Of a stretch of DNA of 64,000 nt, positions 26,423-35,047 are shown piece after piece. The notes beneath the pieces were generated by a model, which saw nothing but the letters and a program-made list of their open reading frames with translations, searched no databases and was not told where the DNA came from. Source of the stretch: an uncultured Candidatus Nitrosopumilus sp. (GTDB taxonomy: Archaea; Thermoproteota; Nitrososphaeria; Nitrososphaerales; Nitrosopumilaceae); the NCBI GenBank assembly GCA_951812655.1, contig OX638319.1, forward strand, positions 1,341,620 through 1,405,619. The letters run 5' to 3'. A program made the position numbers and the translations under genes. Each line of letters begins with the position of its first letter. Position 1 is the first letter of the stretch.

Positions 26423-26817
26423 ATAAAAAAGAAACCATGTACAATAATTCAGAAAACATATTTTCTGCATGTCAAGAGTGTGTAGACACATTGATCAACG
26501 GAATAAAACGAATGGTACCTCACTATCACCAATCAATCACAAATGTGCAACAAGAATGCCTTCGTGCATATGAAAATATGTTTGATTCATCAATTGCATT
26601 ACAAAAGGATTGTATCGAAAAAACAGGGATTTCAACTAACATTCCCGAAACAACATCAAAAATAATTCGTTACAGTGCTAATGAATTTGCCAAAGCTTCC
26701 TCAATTCACAATCAGATGGTGTTAGCAACAATAGATACAGCACAACAAAACATCAAAATTTTTAATGACAGTATGGAGTCGTTTGTCAAAATGAGTAAGA
26801 ACTTTTTACGATCCTGA
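26419..26817 (+). CDS. Phasin-like helical protein
   Basis: The 132-residue protein is nearly all helix, with spaced aromatic residues and no motif of catalysis. Size, composition and position 65 nt from the end of the convergent phaC gene make a granule-coat (phasin) role likely. Its ATG overlaps the stop of the AbrB-domain gene (ATGA), so the two are translationally coupled. Three Cys residues in the first half are unusual for a phasin. Confidence 0.6.
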   Translation: MNKKETMYNNSENIFSACQECVDTLINGIKRMVPHYHQSITNVQQECLRAYENMFDSSIALQKDCIEKTGISTNIPETTSKIIRYSANEFAKASSIHNQMVLATIDTAQQNIKIFNDSMESFVKMSKNFLRS

Positions 26818-26882
26818 ATTATACGTGTACATAATAAAGAGTTACAGTTAGGGGGAAAATTTATTCTTACTTCCTTTTCTTT

Positions 26883-27947
26883 TTATGATCTTTCAGACAA
26901 CCAAGTCCCAAGCTCTGGCAATACCTTCTTTTGTGACAAAGAACTTGCAATCATACCAACGTGTCCAGTCGGATACATCCTCAAGGTTTTGTCGTCACTT
27001 CCAATCCCATAATGAAGAGGCATGCTACACTCAGGGGAAACCAAATGATCACCTACGGCAATTTGAGTGAATGTGGGCATGTCAATTTTTTTTAAATCCA
27101 CTCGCTCACCTCCCACATACATCTTATTTTGAACAAGCAGGTTCTTTTGGTAGATGTCTTTAATCCACTGCTTGAACAATTCGCCCGGGATTGGAGGCGT
27201 ATCACCTAACCATTTTTCCACCCTCAGAAAATTGTCAACAAATTTTTTGTTGTCAATGTTTTTAAAAAATCGTATATATTTCTCGATTCCCTGTTCAAAA
27301 GGCTTGAGAACTGAAAAGCAGTAATACATGAATTCGGGAGGCATGTTTCCAATCGTATCCACCATTTTGTCAACATCCATATGTTTTGCAAGATTGCTAA
27401 TCACGGTGGTGTCACGCCAACCATCAATCACGGGTGCTGTCGCAACATAATTTTTCACACTTTCAGGATGCAGTGCAGCATACGTGGTTGCGATAGTTGC
27501 ACCTGTGCAATAACCCTGCAGTGAGATCTTTTCAACTGATGATTCATCTTTGATATGTTCTACGGCAGAATCAAGATACCCATTAACGTAATCATCAAAA
27601 TCTAGATACTTGTCCATGCTAGTGGGCGTTCCCCAATCCAACATGTACACATCAAATCCCTGTGAAAGAAGATTTCTTACCCAACTCTTCTCGGGTTGAA
27701 GATCCAAAATGTGATATCGGTTGATTAATGCATACGATATCAACAACGGTGTTTTATGTTGTTTTTCGGTGAGTGGAACATAGTGAATCAACCTTGTTTT
27801 GTCAATTTCCAATACGGTGTCATGAGGAGTTACCTCCAAGCTAATTTCATCTGGTGCAGAGACAAGCTTCGGTGCGTCAATTACATTTCTGCTAAATTTT
27901 AAAATCTCCTCCATAATTTTTGGATCCACACTAGACTCGCTATGCAT
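26883..27947 (-). CDS. phaC: Class III polyhydroxyalkanoate synthase catalytic subunit
   Basis: The 354-residue length is that of class III PhaC. The lipase-like box G-Y-C-T-G-A places the nucleophile at C147, with D300 (A-V-G-D-H) and H329 (T-G-H-V-G). The positions are within two residues of those of the Allochromatium vinosum enzyme. It polymerises (R)-3-hydroxyacyl-CoA, normally 3-hydroxybutyryl-CoA, into storage granules together with PhaE. It overlaps phaE by 8 nt, with phaE upstream. Substrate could come from the hydroxybutyrate part of the carbon-fixation cycle. Confidence 0.95.
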   Translation of the reverse strand: MHSESSVDPKIMEEILKFSRNVIDAPKLVSAPDEISLEVTPHDTVLEIDKTRLIHYVPLTEKQHKTPLLISYALINRYHILDLQPEKSWVRNLLSQGFDVYMLDWGTPTSMDKYLDFDDYVNGYLDSAVEHIKDESSVEKISLQGYCTGATIATTYAALHPESVKNYVATAPVIDGWRDTTVISNLAKHMDVDKMVDTIGNMPPEFMYYCFSVLKPFEQGIEKYIRFFKNIDNKKFVDNFLRVEKWLGDTPPIPGELFKQWIKDIYQKNLLVQNKMYVGGERVDLKKIDMPTFTQIAVGDHLVSPECSMPLHYGIGSDDKTLRMYPTGHVGMIASSLSQKKVLPELGTWLSERS

Positions 27948-28515
27948 TATTTCTTGCCTCCTTTTTCTTTAGCTCCAATTCCAACTTGCCAATTCTTTTT
28001 TTCAAGGAATGAAGTTCCTTGTACACCTCATCAATCTCTTCCTTACTTGGAAGGTTGACCGATTGCAAAACTACGTTCGTTATATTGTTCCAATGCTTTG
28101 TTAGTTCAAGTTCTTTGGACACCAGTTTTCCATAATTCTCACCGAATTTTTTAGAATCAAACAGTTCCGTAAAATCATTATCAAATATGTCTATCCAAAT
28201 ACGTTTGAAGGAGTCAATTTGTTCAACATCATGTGGCACTTCGGGAGCCTTCAGATTAACCTTCTTTTGAGCATCCTTCCATGCATCTGAAAGCTGCCTG
28301 TAATACTCTGTCAAATATTCGTTGAAGCCCATTAGATCTTCATTTATCTCAATTAATTCAGTTGTGACTTTTTTTGAATTGGATGTAAATGCCCTCATTG
28401 GTCCTGTAGAGGCAAGGGCCTGGGGTTTACTAGACATCAAATGCATGATGTCAGTCCAAAACAAGGACAGATGCTTGTAATAGTCACCAGTGTTTTTTGA
28501 AGAATCAGACTGCAC
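27940..28515 (-). CDS. phaE: Class III PHA synthase partner subunit PhaE
   Basis: The 191-residue protein is helical, with W/Y-rich central helices and a C-terminal coiled coil beginning P-S-K-E-E-I-D-E-V-Y-K-E-L, which matches the V-P-x-R-x-E-V-D motif of PhaE proteins. PhaE activates PhaC and fixes the synthase on the granule. It is shorter than bacterial PhaE (about 350) and close to the haloarchaeal form (about 180). It precedes phaC in the same operon. Confidence 0.9.
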   Translation of the reverse strand: MQSDSSKNTGDYYKHLSLFWTDIMHLMSSKPQALASTGPMRAFTSNSKKVTTELIEINEDLMGFNEYLTEYYRQLSDAWKDAQKKVNLKAPEVPHDVEQIDSFKRIWIDIFDNDFTELFDSKKFGENYGKLVSKELELTKHWNNITNVVLQSVNLPSKEEIDEVYKELHSLKKRIGKLELELKKKEARNNA

Positions 28516-28562
28516 AGATATTGATTATCACAGATCGCAATAAATAGTTCGATTGCACATGT

Positions 28563-28961
28563 ATGACATTGGAAGACGTTGAAAAACTAGAAAAAATATG
28601 CCAAAAAATCATTAAATTAGATCCTAAAATGCGTTCTGCCAGACACATCAACAGCAGAGGCCACTTAACTGCGGGAGGAATGAAAGATGGGATGTTTTCA
28701 CTAGAGGATCAAAAACATGACGAAATGATGTTCATGGAACTATCTTTGAGAGTCAGAATGAGGCACGAATTTGATTCAGAGTTTGGAGAAGTTCATTTCT
28801 CAATGTCATATAGAGACAAGGTGATCATAATGAGTTTTCCACTCAATGAGGATTCGGTATTATTGCTGTCATGTGAAAAGGACATAGATTTTGGGAAAAT
28901 TGCATTCAAGGTTCTGAAGATCGTCGAACCGCTTAAGAAATCACCTTCAAAGACTTTTTAA
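28563..28961 (+). CDS. Thaumarchaeal conserved protein (DUF6659-like), copy 3
   Basis: The 132-residue third paralogue of 6255-6650 and 22554-22937. It keeps the N-terminal helix, H-I-N-S-R-G-H-L-T-A-G-G-M-K-D-G-M loop, basic helix and Y-R-D-K-V-I-I-M-S-F-P strand. A TATA-like aataaatag about 24 nt before the ATG supports a leaderless start. It is divergent from phaE (47-nt gap), so it may share regulation with the PHA genes. Confidence 0.75.
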   Translation: MTLEDVEKLEKICQKIIKLDPKMRSARHINSRGHLTAGGMKDGMFSLEDQKHDEMMFMELSLRVRMRHEFDSEFGEVHFSMSYRDKVIIMSFPLNEDSVLLLSCEKDIDFGKIAFKVLKIVEPLKKSPSKTF

Positions 28962-28989
28962 GCATAACAACTTAATTCTCCCACTTCAT

Positions 28990-29409
28990 ATGATGTTTAA
29001 TAAATTGTCACAATATGTTGATTGGTCTGAAATCGATGAGATGGTGAACACATTATCAAACATTATTTCAAAATCATCTAGAACATTTACTAACATCACA
29101 ACAATTAGCAGGGGAGGATTGATACCATCACGTCTGCTGGCGGACCGTTTGGGGATATCAACCATCCTGGTTGATCAAAAAGCGATATCGTCAAAAACAC
29201 TTTTCGTGGATGATATTTTCGATTCAGGTAAGACATTTAAGGAAATTTTGTCAAAAGTTGACAATCCCTCCAATTTGGTTTTTGCAACTTTATTTGCAAG
29301 ATGTGGAAAAACATATCCACCGCAATTGACATATGCTCGAGAAACAGAGGACAACACATATGTTGTTTTTCCGTGGGACATTATAGAATTTCAAAAGGAT
29401 GTCAAATAA
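28990..29409 (+). CDS. Phosphoribosyltransferase-like protein
   Basis: The 139-residue protein has the PRPP loop L-F-V-D-D-I-F-D-S-G-K-T-F and an N-terminal I-S-R-G-G-L-I-P-S-R-L segment, both typical of type I phosphoribosyltransferases. The length is that of a minimal xanthine/hypoxanthine-type enzyme; the hood region that would show the base is too short to read. A purine-salvage role is probable. It follows copy 3 of the conserved family by 28 nt. Confidence 0.88.
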   Translation: MMFNKLSQYVDWSEIDEMVNTLSNIISKSSRTFTNITTISRGGLIPSRLLADRLGISTILVDQKAISSKTLFVDDIFDSGKTFKEILSKVDNPSNLVFATLFARCGKTYPPQLTYARETEDNTYVVFPWDIIEFQKDVK

Positions 29410-29610
29410 AACCCAGGGTTCACACTCAAACAAATTGCTAAGAAACTTTCAGCAAGTAAAGTATTGGAAATAGTTTTGTGTCAAAACTATAGAACGTCAA
29501 AAACAAATAGTTAATTTTGCATATCGATGTTTTGTGATTTGAATAAACGTCTTTAACTAAAAACAAACAGAGAATTCAAGCAATTTTAAAGACAAAATGG
29601 ACTAATTCCA

Positions 29611-30522
29611 TCATTCATTTAGCATCTTTCTCAATCCAGCACAACGATTTCGAATCGTCACTTCAGTAACACCTGACGCGATAGAGATATCTTTTTGTGA
29701 TTTTACCTCTCCTGTGCTTATGCATGCAAGGTAGAGTGCAGCAGCAGCTATTCCCATAGGATCTTTTCCTGCAACAATTCCATCATTTTTAGCCTGAGTC
29801 AGAATTTTAATTGCCTTACGTTTACTTTTTTCGCTCAATTCTGCAATGCTGGCAATTCTAGAAACGCCCTTTACTGGATCAACTACGGGCATTTTTAATT
29901 CCAATTCTCTATAAATTAACCTGTAACAGCGAGCAACGTCTTTTCTTCGGATGTTGATTCCTTTTGCAATGTCATCCAAAGTCCTAGGAGTTTCAGTATT
30001 CCTGCATGATGCATAAAGACAAGCTGCAACTAATCCCTGAATTGAACGACCACGAACCAATTTTTTTTCCAATGATTTTCTGTAAATGTATGCGGCCTTC
30101 TCAACCACCGCATCAGTTAACGCTAGTTTGTCCTTTAGTTTTCCCATCTCATTGAGGGCTTGTCTCAAATTTCTATCAGCAGAAGAATGTGCCTGACTTC
30201 GACTGTCCCATGTTCTAAGCCGTTCAATGGAACTTTTGACACCTGCAGACAACGGCTTTCCAGTTGCATCTTTGTTTGCAGCGCCAATTACTGTTGACAA
30301 GCCGCGATCATGCATTGTCAATGATGTGCCGGCACCAGTTCTAGCCTTGTTTCCCTCATCATTTGAGAACGAGCGCCATTCAGCTCCAGTATCCACAATT
30401 TTATCTGTGATTACCAAACCACATTTACTGCAAAATAACTCACCCGTATTTTGATCAGTCACCATTTTGCGATCTCCACAGGATGGGCACTTTGGACTGG
30501 ACATCATGGAGTTTTTAAGCAT
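29611..30522 (-). CDS. tfb: Transcription initiation factor TFIIB, copy 1
   Basis: The 303-residue TFB has a zinc ribbon (C-P-S-C-G-D ... C-S-K-C-G), the B-reader segment W-R-S-F-S-N-D-E-G-N-K-A-R-T-G-A-G, and two cyclin folds. The second fold ends in a recognition helix with E-V-T-I-R-N-R-C-A-G-L. It bridges TBP-DNA and RNA polymerase. The B-reader is one residue shorter in the loop than in the second TFB of this window (51557-52477). Multiple TFBs in these archaea probably direct different promoters. Confidence 0.97.
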   Translation of the reverse strand: MLKNSMMSSPKCPSCGDRKMVTDQNTGELFCSKCGLVITDKIVDTGAEWRSFSNDEGNKARTGAGTSLTMHDRGLSTVIGAANKDATGKPLSAGVKSSIERLRTWDSRSQAHSSADRNLRQALNEMGKLKDKLALTDAVVEKAAYIYRKSLEKKLVRGRSIQGLVAACLYASCRNTETPRTLDDIAKGINIRRKDVARCYRLIYRELELKMPVVDPVKGVSRIASIAELSEKSKRKAIKILTQAKNDGIVAGKDPMGIAAAALYLACISTGEVKSQKDISIASGVTEVTIRNRCAGLRKMLNE

Positions 30523-31046
30523 AATAACGAAGATTTGTACGATAGCTTATTATCCATTTTACACAATCTCTGCAGGTTAATTGTGTGTAGGTTAAGCTAA
30601 TACTAATTCTAGATTGTTAGAATTTCAAATACATGAAAATATTTTGAAAACGAATGTATGAAATAGCGTATTTGGAGAATCCTCACACGCCATCATATCT
30701 AGAAACAATTCTGACTATGTGAGAAAATAGTTTTTGTTTTAGAGTATTGAGGATAAAGATGAGAATGTGTTTTCAAAATGAAGCAAAATTTGACAAATAC
30801 AGAGTTGTTCAAAAACATGATTTTACTAATGTTAGAATAGCGAATGAAATGCTTTTAACATTGCAAACAATCAGTGATGAACAAGATTGAACATGTATGG
30901 AAAAAAATGAAATTTAAATTGTAACACATACTTTCAAGTAATTTACTCCAAAGACACATTCAGAATTCATGAATCAGGCAGTGACACAAATGTTCAGTGT
31001 AAGTTTTAGTAAATACTTAATTTATCAAAAATTAGATATATTAGTA
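30523..31046. other. Gap of about 520 bp with one candidate small gene
   Basis: Upstream of the tfb gene on the minus strand. Apart from the candidate 43-residue frame at 30759-30890 I see no gene, RNA fold or repeat. The promoter of tfb must lie near 30540-30560. Confidence 0.45.
30759..30890 (+). CDS. Candidate 43-aa protein
   Basis: An open frame from ATG 30759 encodes a hydrophilic chain with an amphipathic stretch I-A-N-E-M-L-L-T-L-Q-T-I. No clear TATA-like box stands at the right distance and there is no motif, so this is only a candidate. Confidence 0.3.
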   Translation: MRMCFQNEAKFDKYRVVQKHDFTNVRIANEMLLTLQTISDEQD

Positions 31047-31382
31047 ATGTCAAATATGAGTACGGGGAAAACAGCATATGAGTTGAGGGGGAAAATTGAA
31101 AAAATTGAAATCGAGTTAAGTGAATTAAACAAAAATCCACCCAACATACAAGAAGTAATTTCTTCTACAAACACACTTCGTTTAAACGAACAGCTTTCAA
31201 AAATCAACAATAAACAAAATGAGTTGATATCCGCTCATGCCCAGTATTCTTCAGTGATGGAAAAATTACTTACAGCCGTCTTCGAAATACAAATGGATCT
31301 TAAAGATATTTTAAAAGAGCAATCTACATTGATTTCAAGCCAAGCCAAGAAAAAACCAAAGGCCAAATCCAAAACTAAATGA
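31047..31382 (+). CDS. Coiled-coil protein, 111 aa
   Basis: I use the ATG at 31047, not 31969-type upstream extension to 30969, because a TATA-like box (aatttatc, near 31018-31026) precedes it by about 26 nt. The product is a charged helix with heptad-like leucines (L-R-G-K-I-E-K-I-E-I-E-L-S-E-L), a short proline break and a second helix, ending in a Lys/Pro-rich tail. No enzyme motif is seen; it resembles small structural or chaperone-like proteins. It converges with the biotin ligase, two nt apart. Confidence 0.6.
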   Translation: MSNMSTGKTAYELRGKIEKIEIELSELNKNPPNIQEVISSTNTLRLNEQLSKINNKQNELISAHAQYSSVMEKLLTAVFEIQMDLKDILKEQSTLISSQAKKKPKAKSKTK

Positions 31383-31384
31383 GA

Positions 31385-32401
31385 TCATTTTGACAAATGA
31401 ACGATATCCCCTGCAAGGACTCTACGATGTTTTTTATTTTCCAGTACAACAAGTGCCCCATCTTCTTCAATTTTGATTGCCATACCCATAATCTTTCCAC
31501 TGTCAGTACGAAGTTCCACATTTTTTCCAATTGTAGAGGATCTTTTTGTCCATTCTTTAACAACCTCTTTGGAGTGTTTTTTCACAAGAGATTCGTATAT
31601 CTTTTCCAATTCAACTAAAAACGTCTTAACCAGTTGGACAGACTTGATGTTTGTTTTTTGTTGATTCAGTGAAGTAACTCCATAAAAATTAGGGGTTTGT
31701 TTGAGAGATTTTTCAATTTGTTTTGCATCGACATTAAAATTGATTCCAACTCCCAACACCAGATTTTCAATTTGGTTTGATTCCAATGATGCATCAACCA
31801 ACATTCCTGCCACTTTTTTTCCTTCAATTGTCAAATCATTTGGCCATTTTAATTCAGGTGTTATCGAAAATAGTTTTTCTATTGCAATTGACAAAGCCAG
31901 AGACGAAGCAATAGGAAACAGCGTCATCATCGAAATGTCAAAACGAGGCTGCAAGATTACGGATATCCAAATGCCTCCTTTTGGAGAGACCCATTTTCTT
32001 CCATCTCTACCTTTACCACCTGTCTGCATTGAGGCCACAACAACTGAACCATTGTTTTTTGGATCATTAGCCATTTTTAGCGCCTGATTTTGGGTAGAAT
32101 CCAGCATATCAAAATAATATGCCTGCTGGCCGATGAACTTTGTTTTTAGATTTGCTGTGATTTCCCAGGGCAATAAAAGATCAGAATTTGAGATTAACTT
32201 GTATCCCAGTTTCTGTTTTGACTCAATTTTGTACCCCAATTCTTTTATTTTTTTGATATGTTTCCATATTGCAACTCTACTAATTCTCAAAACATCACTC
32301 AAGTCTTGTCCAGATAGATATTCAGTATCATGAGTTTGTAAGAATGTGAGAACTTTTACTAATCCAGGGTTGTCAAATGAGTTGTAAGATGGATTGGTCA
32401 A
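31385..32401 (-). CDS. birA: Biotin-protein ligase with N-terminal DNA-binding domain
   Basis: The 338-residue protein has a winged helix (about 15-75, with S-R-V-A-I-W-K-H-I-K-K-I) and a catalytic domain with G-R-D-G-R-K-W-V-S-P-K-G-G-I-W and W-P-N-D-L, followed by an SH3-like C-terminal domain. It attaches biotin to carrier proteins; in this lineage the main target should be the biotin-dependent acetyl/propionyl-CoA carboxylase of the HP/HB cycle. The winged helix suggests that it also represses genes. The start is TTG at 32399-32401. Confidence 0.93.
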   Translation of the reverse strand: MTNPSYNSFDNPGLVKVLTFLQTHDTEYLSGQDLSDVLRISRVAIWKHIKKIKELGYKIESKQKLGYKLISNSDLLLPWEITANLKTKFIGQQAYYFDMLDSTQNQALKMANDPKNNGSVVVASMQTGGKGRDGRKWVSPKGGIWISVILQPRFDISMMTLFPIASSLALSIAIEKLFSITPELKWPNDLTIEGKKVAGMLVDASLESNQIENLVLGVGINFNVDAKQIEKSLKQTPNFYGVTSLNQQKTNIKSVQLVKTFLVELEKIYESLVKKHSKEVVKEWTKRSSTIGKNVELRTDSGKIMGMAIKIEEDGALVVLENKKHRRVLAGDIVHLSK

Positions 32402-32693
32402 TTTTTAATCGGTTTTGAATTGATTAATTAGTTACTTATTGATTGTCATTATTCATCCATGTTGGGGGGCAATAAAAAACCATTACAGAATTACTAGACG
32501 GCATCATTACAATTGTCAAAAAATAGGATTCATGAAACAATACAGAACAAACCAATAATGTGAAAATGTTATGTACATTAAAATATTCATCACAGTATGC
32601 ACAGAGGAGAATTAAGATAATCGCAGGGATTGTAAAGTTTGCATCTCTAAAAGTATTTCTGTATTCAGGACTCTTGATAATATAGAATTCATA

Positions 32694-33587
32694 ATGTATG
32701 TAACAAAAATTTCAATATTACTTTCAGTGTTAATGGTTTTATCATCATTAGGAACATATGAGATCAATGCTGAGGCTGGATGTGAACAAAGAGACAAGGA
32801 CTATAATTTTGCAGAAAAACTTCTGGATGATGACTCCAGAGATAAACAAACTAGGCTATACGAAGCCCTATCAATTTACGAAAAACTAAACAGGTGTTTT
32901 GGAGACGATTTCCCAAATGCCATTGGAGGCATTGCATCAGTTCATCACAGATTGGAAAATACAGACTTGGCACTAGAATACTATAGTCATGGCATCAGCG
33001 TTGATCCTGACAACCCCTACTTTCGTGCAGATTTGGGACTCCTGTATCATGGTCTAGGAGATATCAAAAAAGCAGAAGAAGAATTTTCCATCGCACTAAC
33101 ATTGAATCCTCACCACTATAATGCTCTTAACGGATTGGCAGATTTACTCAACTCCAAAGGACAATTTAGCCAGGCTCTGAAATTTAGAAATGCAGCATTA
33201 CTATCTGATGACAAACAGATTGACGCAGTCATCGGAAAGGGAAATGATTTTCAGGGATTGGGAAAATTTGATATGGCAATTATCAATTATCTTCAGGCAT
33301 TGAATATGAAACAAGATAACAGTAATGCACTAGTAGGACTAGGAAACGTTTATTTCGAAATGAATCAGTTTGGACTATCCATATGGCATTATGATCAAGC
33401 ATTAATTGCCAACGAGAATCACAAAAATGCAATCAAAGGCAAATTTGGCATATTTCACTGTGTAGAAAATTATGAAAAAGCAGAAGAATTAAAAATAAAA
33501 TTAGAAAAACTGTCGGTTCATACTACATCTTTATTGAAAATAAAATGCCCTAATCATCAGAATAATTTAGCGAACAAATCGATGTGA
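32694..33587 (+). CDS. Exported TPR-repeat protein
   Basis: The 297-residue protein has an N-terminal signal or anchor helix (about 1-25) and at least five tetratricopeptide repeats, for example A-L-E-Y-Y-S-H-G-I-S-V-D-P-D-N-P and A-E-E-E-F-S-I-A-L-T-L-N-P-H-H. TPRs make protein-protein scaffolds; the outward location suggests a role in surface assembly or complex stability. Two Cys residues near the start of the mature chain could pair. It is transcribed alone. Confidence 0.82.
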   Translation: MYVTKISILLSVLMVLSSLGTYEINAEAGCEQRDKDYNFAEKLLDDDSRDKQTRLYEALSIYEKLNRCFGDDFPNAIGGIASVHHRLENTDLALEYYSHGISVDPDNPYFRADLGLLYHGLGDIKKAEEEFSIALTLNPHHYNALNGLADLLNSKGQFSQALKFRNAALLSDDKQIDAVIGKGNDFQGLGKFDMAIINYLQALNMKQDNSNALVGLGNVYFEMNQFGLSIWHYDQALIANENHKNAIKGKFGIFHCVENYEKAEELKIKLEKLSVHTTSLLKIKCPNHQNNLANKSM

Positions 33588-33686
33588 TTCAAAAAAATTA
33601 AATATTATTTTTTTTTGAATTCATAACAAAGATGGAAATTATAATAATTAATTGTCACATTTTTGATCTACAAAAATATTGTTGTT

Positions 33687-34148
33687 TTATGAAGAGTTTT
33701 CAAGAACGTGATTTTTGATTAGTTTTATTCCATTTGAAGTCAAATGAAATCTCTCCTCTTCACCCATCATCACGTATTCAATCATGGGAGAATCACAGTT
33801 TTTCAGTAAATTTAATTCCAAATTAATGTCTTCAACAGAATCATCGATAAAATGCATAATTTCTTCCAGAGTAAAATCAGCAATCTGAATTAAATTTAAT
33901 AGGTTATGACGTGGGTTATCAGACCATAGCAAATCCAAGGATTTTTTGTTGATTCTATAATGAACGCCATAGTCCTGTATGGATTCCATCTCAACAAAAT
34001 CATGATCTTTTAAAAAAAGCAATCTCAATCTGAACTTGTCATTAAAAGTTAATCGATCATTGTTGCTAACTATCTCAGATTTTGTTAAATTCCTAGAGAG
34101 AGATTTTAATGTCCAAAGTATTTCCAAATCAGTTTTGTTTAACAACAT
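33687..34148 (-). CDS. Probable winged-helix regulator, 153 aa
   Basis: A TATA-like box about 25 nt upstream favours the ATG at 34146-34148 (M-L-L-N-K-T-D-L) rather than the longer frame to 34184. The N-terminal half reads as a winged helix (L-E-I-L-W-T-L-K-S-L-S-R ... L-T-K-S-E-I-V-S ... F-L-K-D-H-D-F-V-E). The C-terminal part resembles a second such unit ending H-L-T-S-N-G-I-K-L-I. Target and ligand are unknown. Confidence 0.6.
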   Translation of the reverse strand: MLLNKTDLEILWTLKSLSRNLTKSEIVSNNDRLTFNDKFRLRLLFLKDHDFVEMESIQDYGVHYRINKKSLDLLWSDNPRHNLLNLIQIADFTLEEIMHFIDDSVEDINLELNLLKNCDSPMIEYVMMGEEERFHLTSNGIKLIKNHVLENSS

Positions 34149-34276
34149 GATTCTAGTGTATTTCCGAATAAATATGGATCTCAAATATGTTAAAATTTAC
34201 ATATTTAATTAAAAATTAACATAGAAATTCTATTGATGGCGATTCAAAAATAATAAAAAAATAAAAAAAATTGTGC

Positions 34277-34912
34277 TTATCTGTAGCTATCAGACCAGGT
34301 CTGGGTGTCTCTCAGATCCATACTGCTTTGGGTGCTTGCGACATTGCCAGCAGAGACCACAGAGTCAAACAGAGGGTTGACTGGGGCATAGCCGTTGCAT
34401 TCAAACTCAAACTCGTCTACTGTCGCAAATCCCTTGCTTGTGAACCATGGTTCCTCCTTGTCTGTCAACGTATCTACCTTGTAGTCTATGATGCTGCAGT
34501 CGGTGTACTCGAACGTCCTGAAGGCAGTGCCATCCTTTTGCAGGCGGACAGTCACGTCAAACTGACCGTAGTCGTGCTGGACATTGGTGACTCCCCTCAC
34601 AAACGTCATGTCTGCTGCCTCGTAGAGGTACATGCGGTCATAGTCGACTGCTCCCGTAAGCTTGAATACTGCAGAGTCGTTGATCCTGTCGAATCCGGAA
34701 ACCTGCTCGTAGATCTGGAAGCCGTCAGATATTTCGACTGCATCACGGAACGTAAATTCGGTATGGACTTCAACGTCGTTTGCCCTCGGATACTGCTTCT
34801 CGTCATTTTCCTCAGCTGAGATCTGCTGCTGAGATGTTGCGATGCCAAACATGGCATTCAACGAGACGGTGAACAGTGACGCGACGGCAAAAGTCTTCCT
34901 TGTCGTAGTCAT
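34277..34912 (-). CDS. GC-rich secreted protein, unknown function
   Basis: The 211-residue protein has a signal peptide (about 1-27) and a beta-rich mature chain with two Cys residues (C138, C172 approximately) able to pair. No family is recognised. Its base composition is very different from the neighbours: in 34501-34560 I count 34 G or C of 60, while flanking genes look near one third. Preferred codons are C/G-ending throughout. Strong codon optimisation for high expression or recent acquisition would both explain this. The mirror frame 34271-34819 on the plus strand is a shadow. Confidence 0.8.
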   Translation of the reverse strand: MTTTRKTFAVASLFTVSLNAMFGIATSQQQISAEENDEKQYPRANDVEVHTEFTFRDAVEISDGFQIYEQVSGFDRINDSAVFKLTGAVDYDRMYLYEAADMTFVRGVTNVQHDYGQFDVTVRLQKDGTAFRTFEYTDCSIIDYKVDTLTDKEEPWFTSKGFATVDEFEFECNGYAPVNPLFDSVVSAGNVASTQSSMDLRDTQTWSDSYR

Positions 34913-35047
34913 ATATTTTAGACAAAATTAACTAAGGATGTTAAATCACAGAACATTTCATGCATCTACAACAATTAATTAGAACAAATTCATGTTCCAA
35001 TAATTAAGAACGTGGTTATTCATCATAAAAATATTTTACAGTTAAAC

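Noticed and set aside
34271-34819. Long plus-strand open frame
   Set aside because: It mirrors the secreted GC-rich gene on the other strand. The signal peptide and coding character belong to the minus frame; the plus frame is open because GC-rich DNA has few stops.
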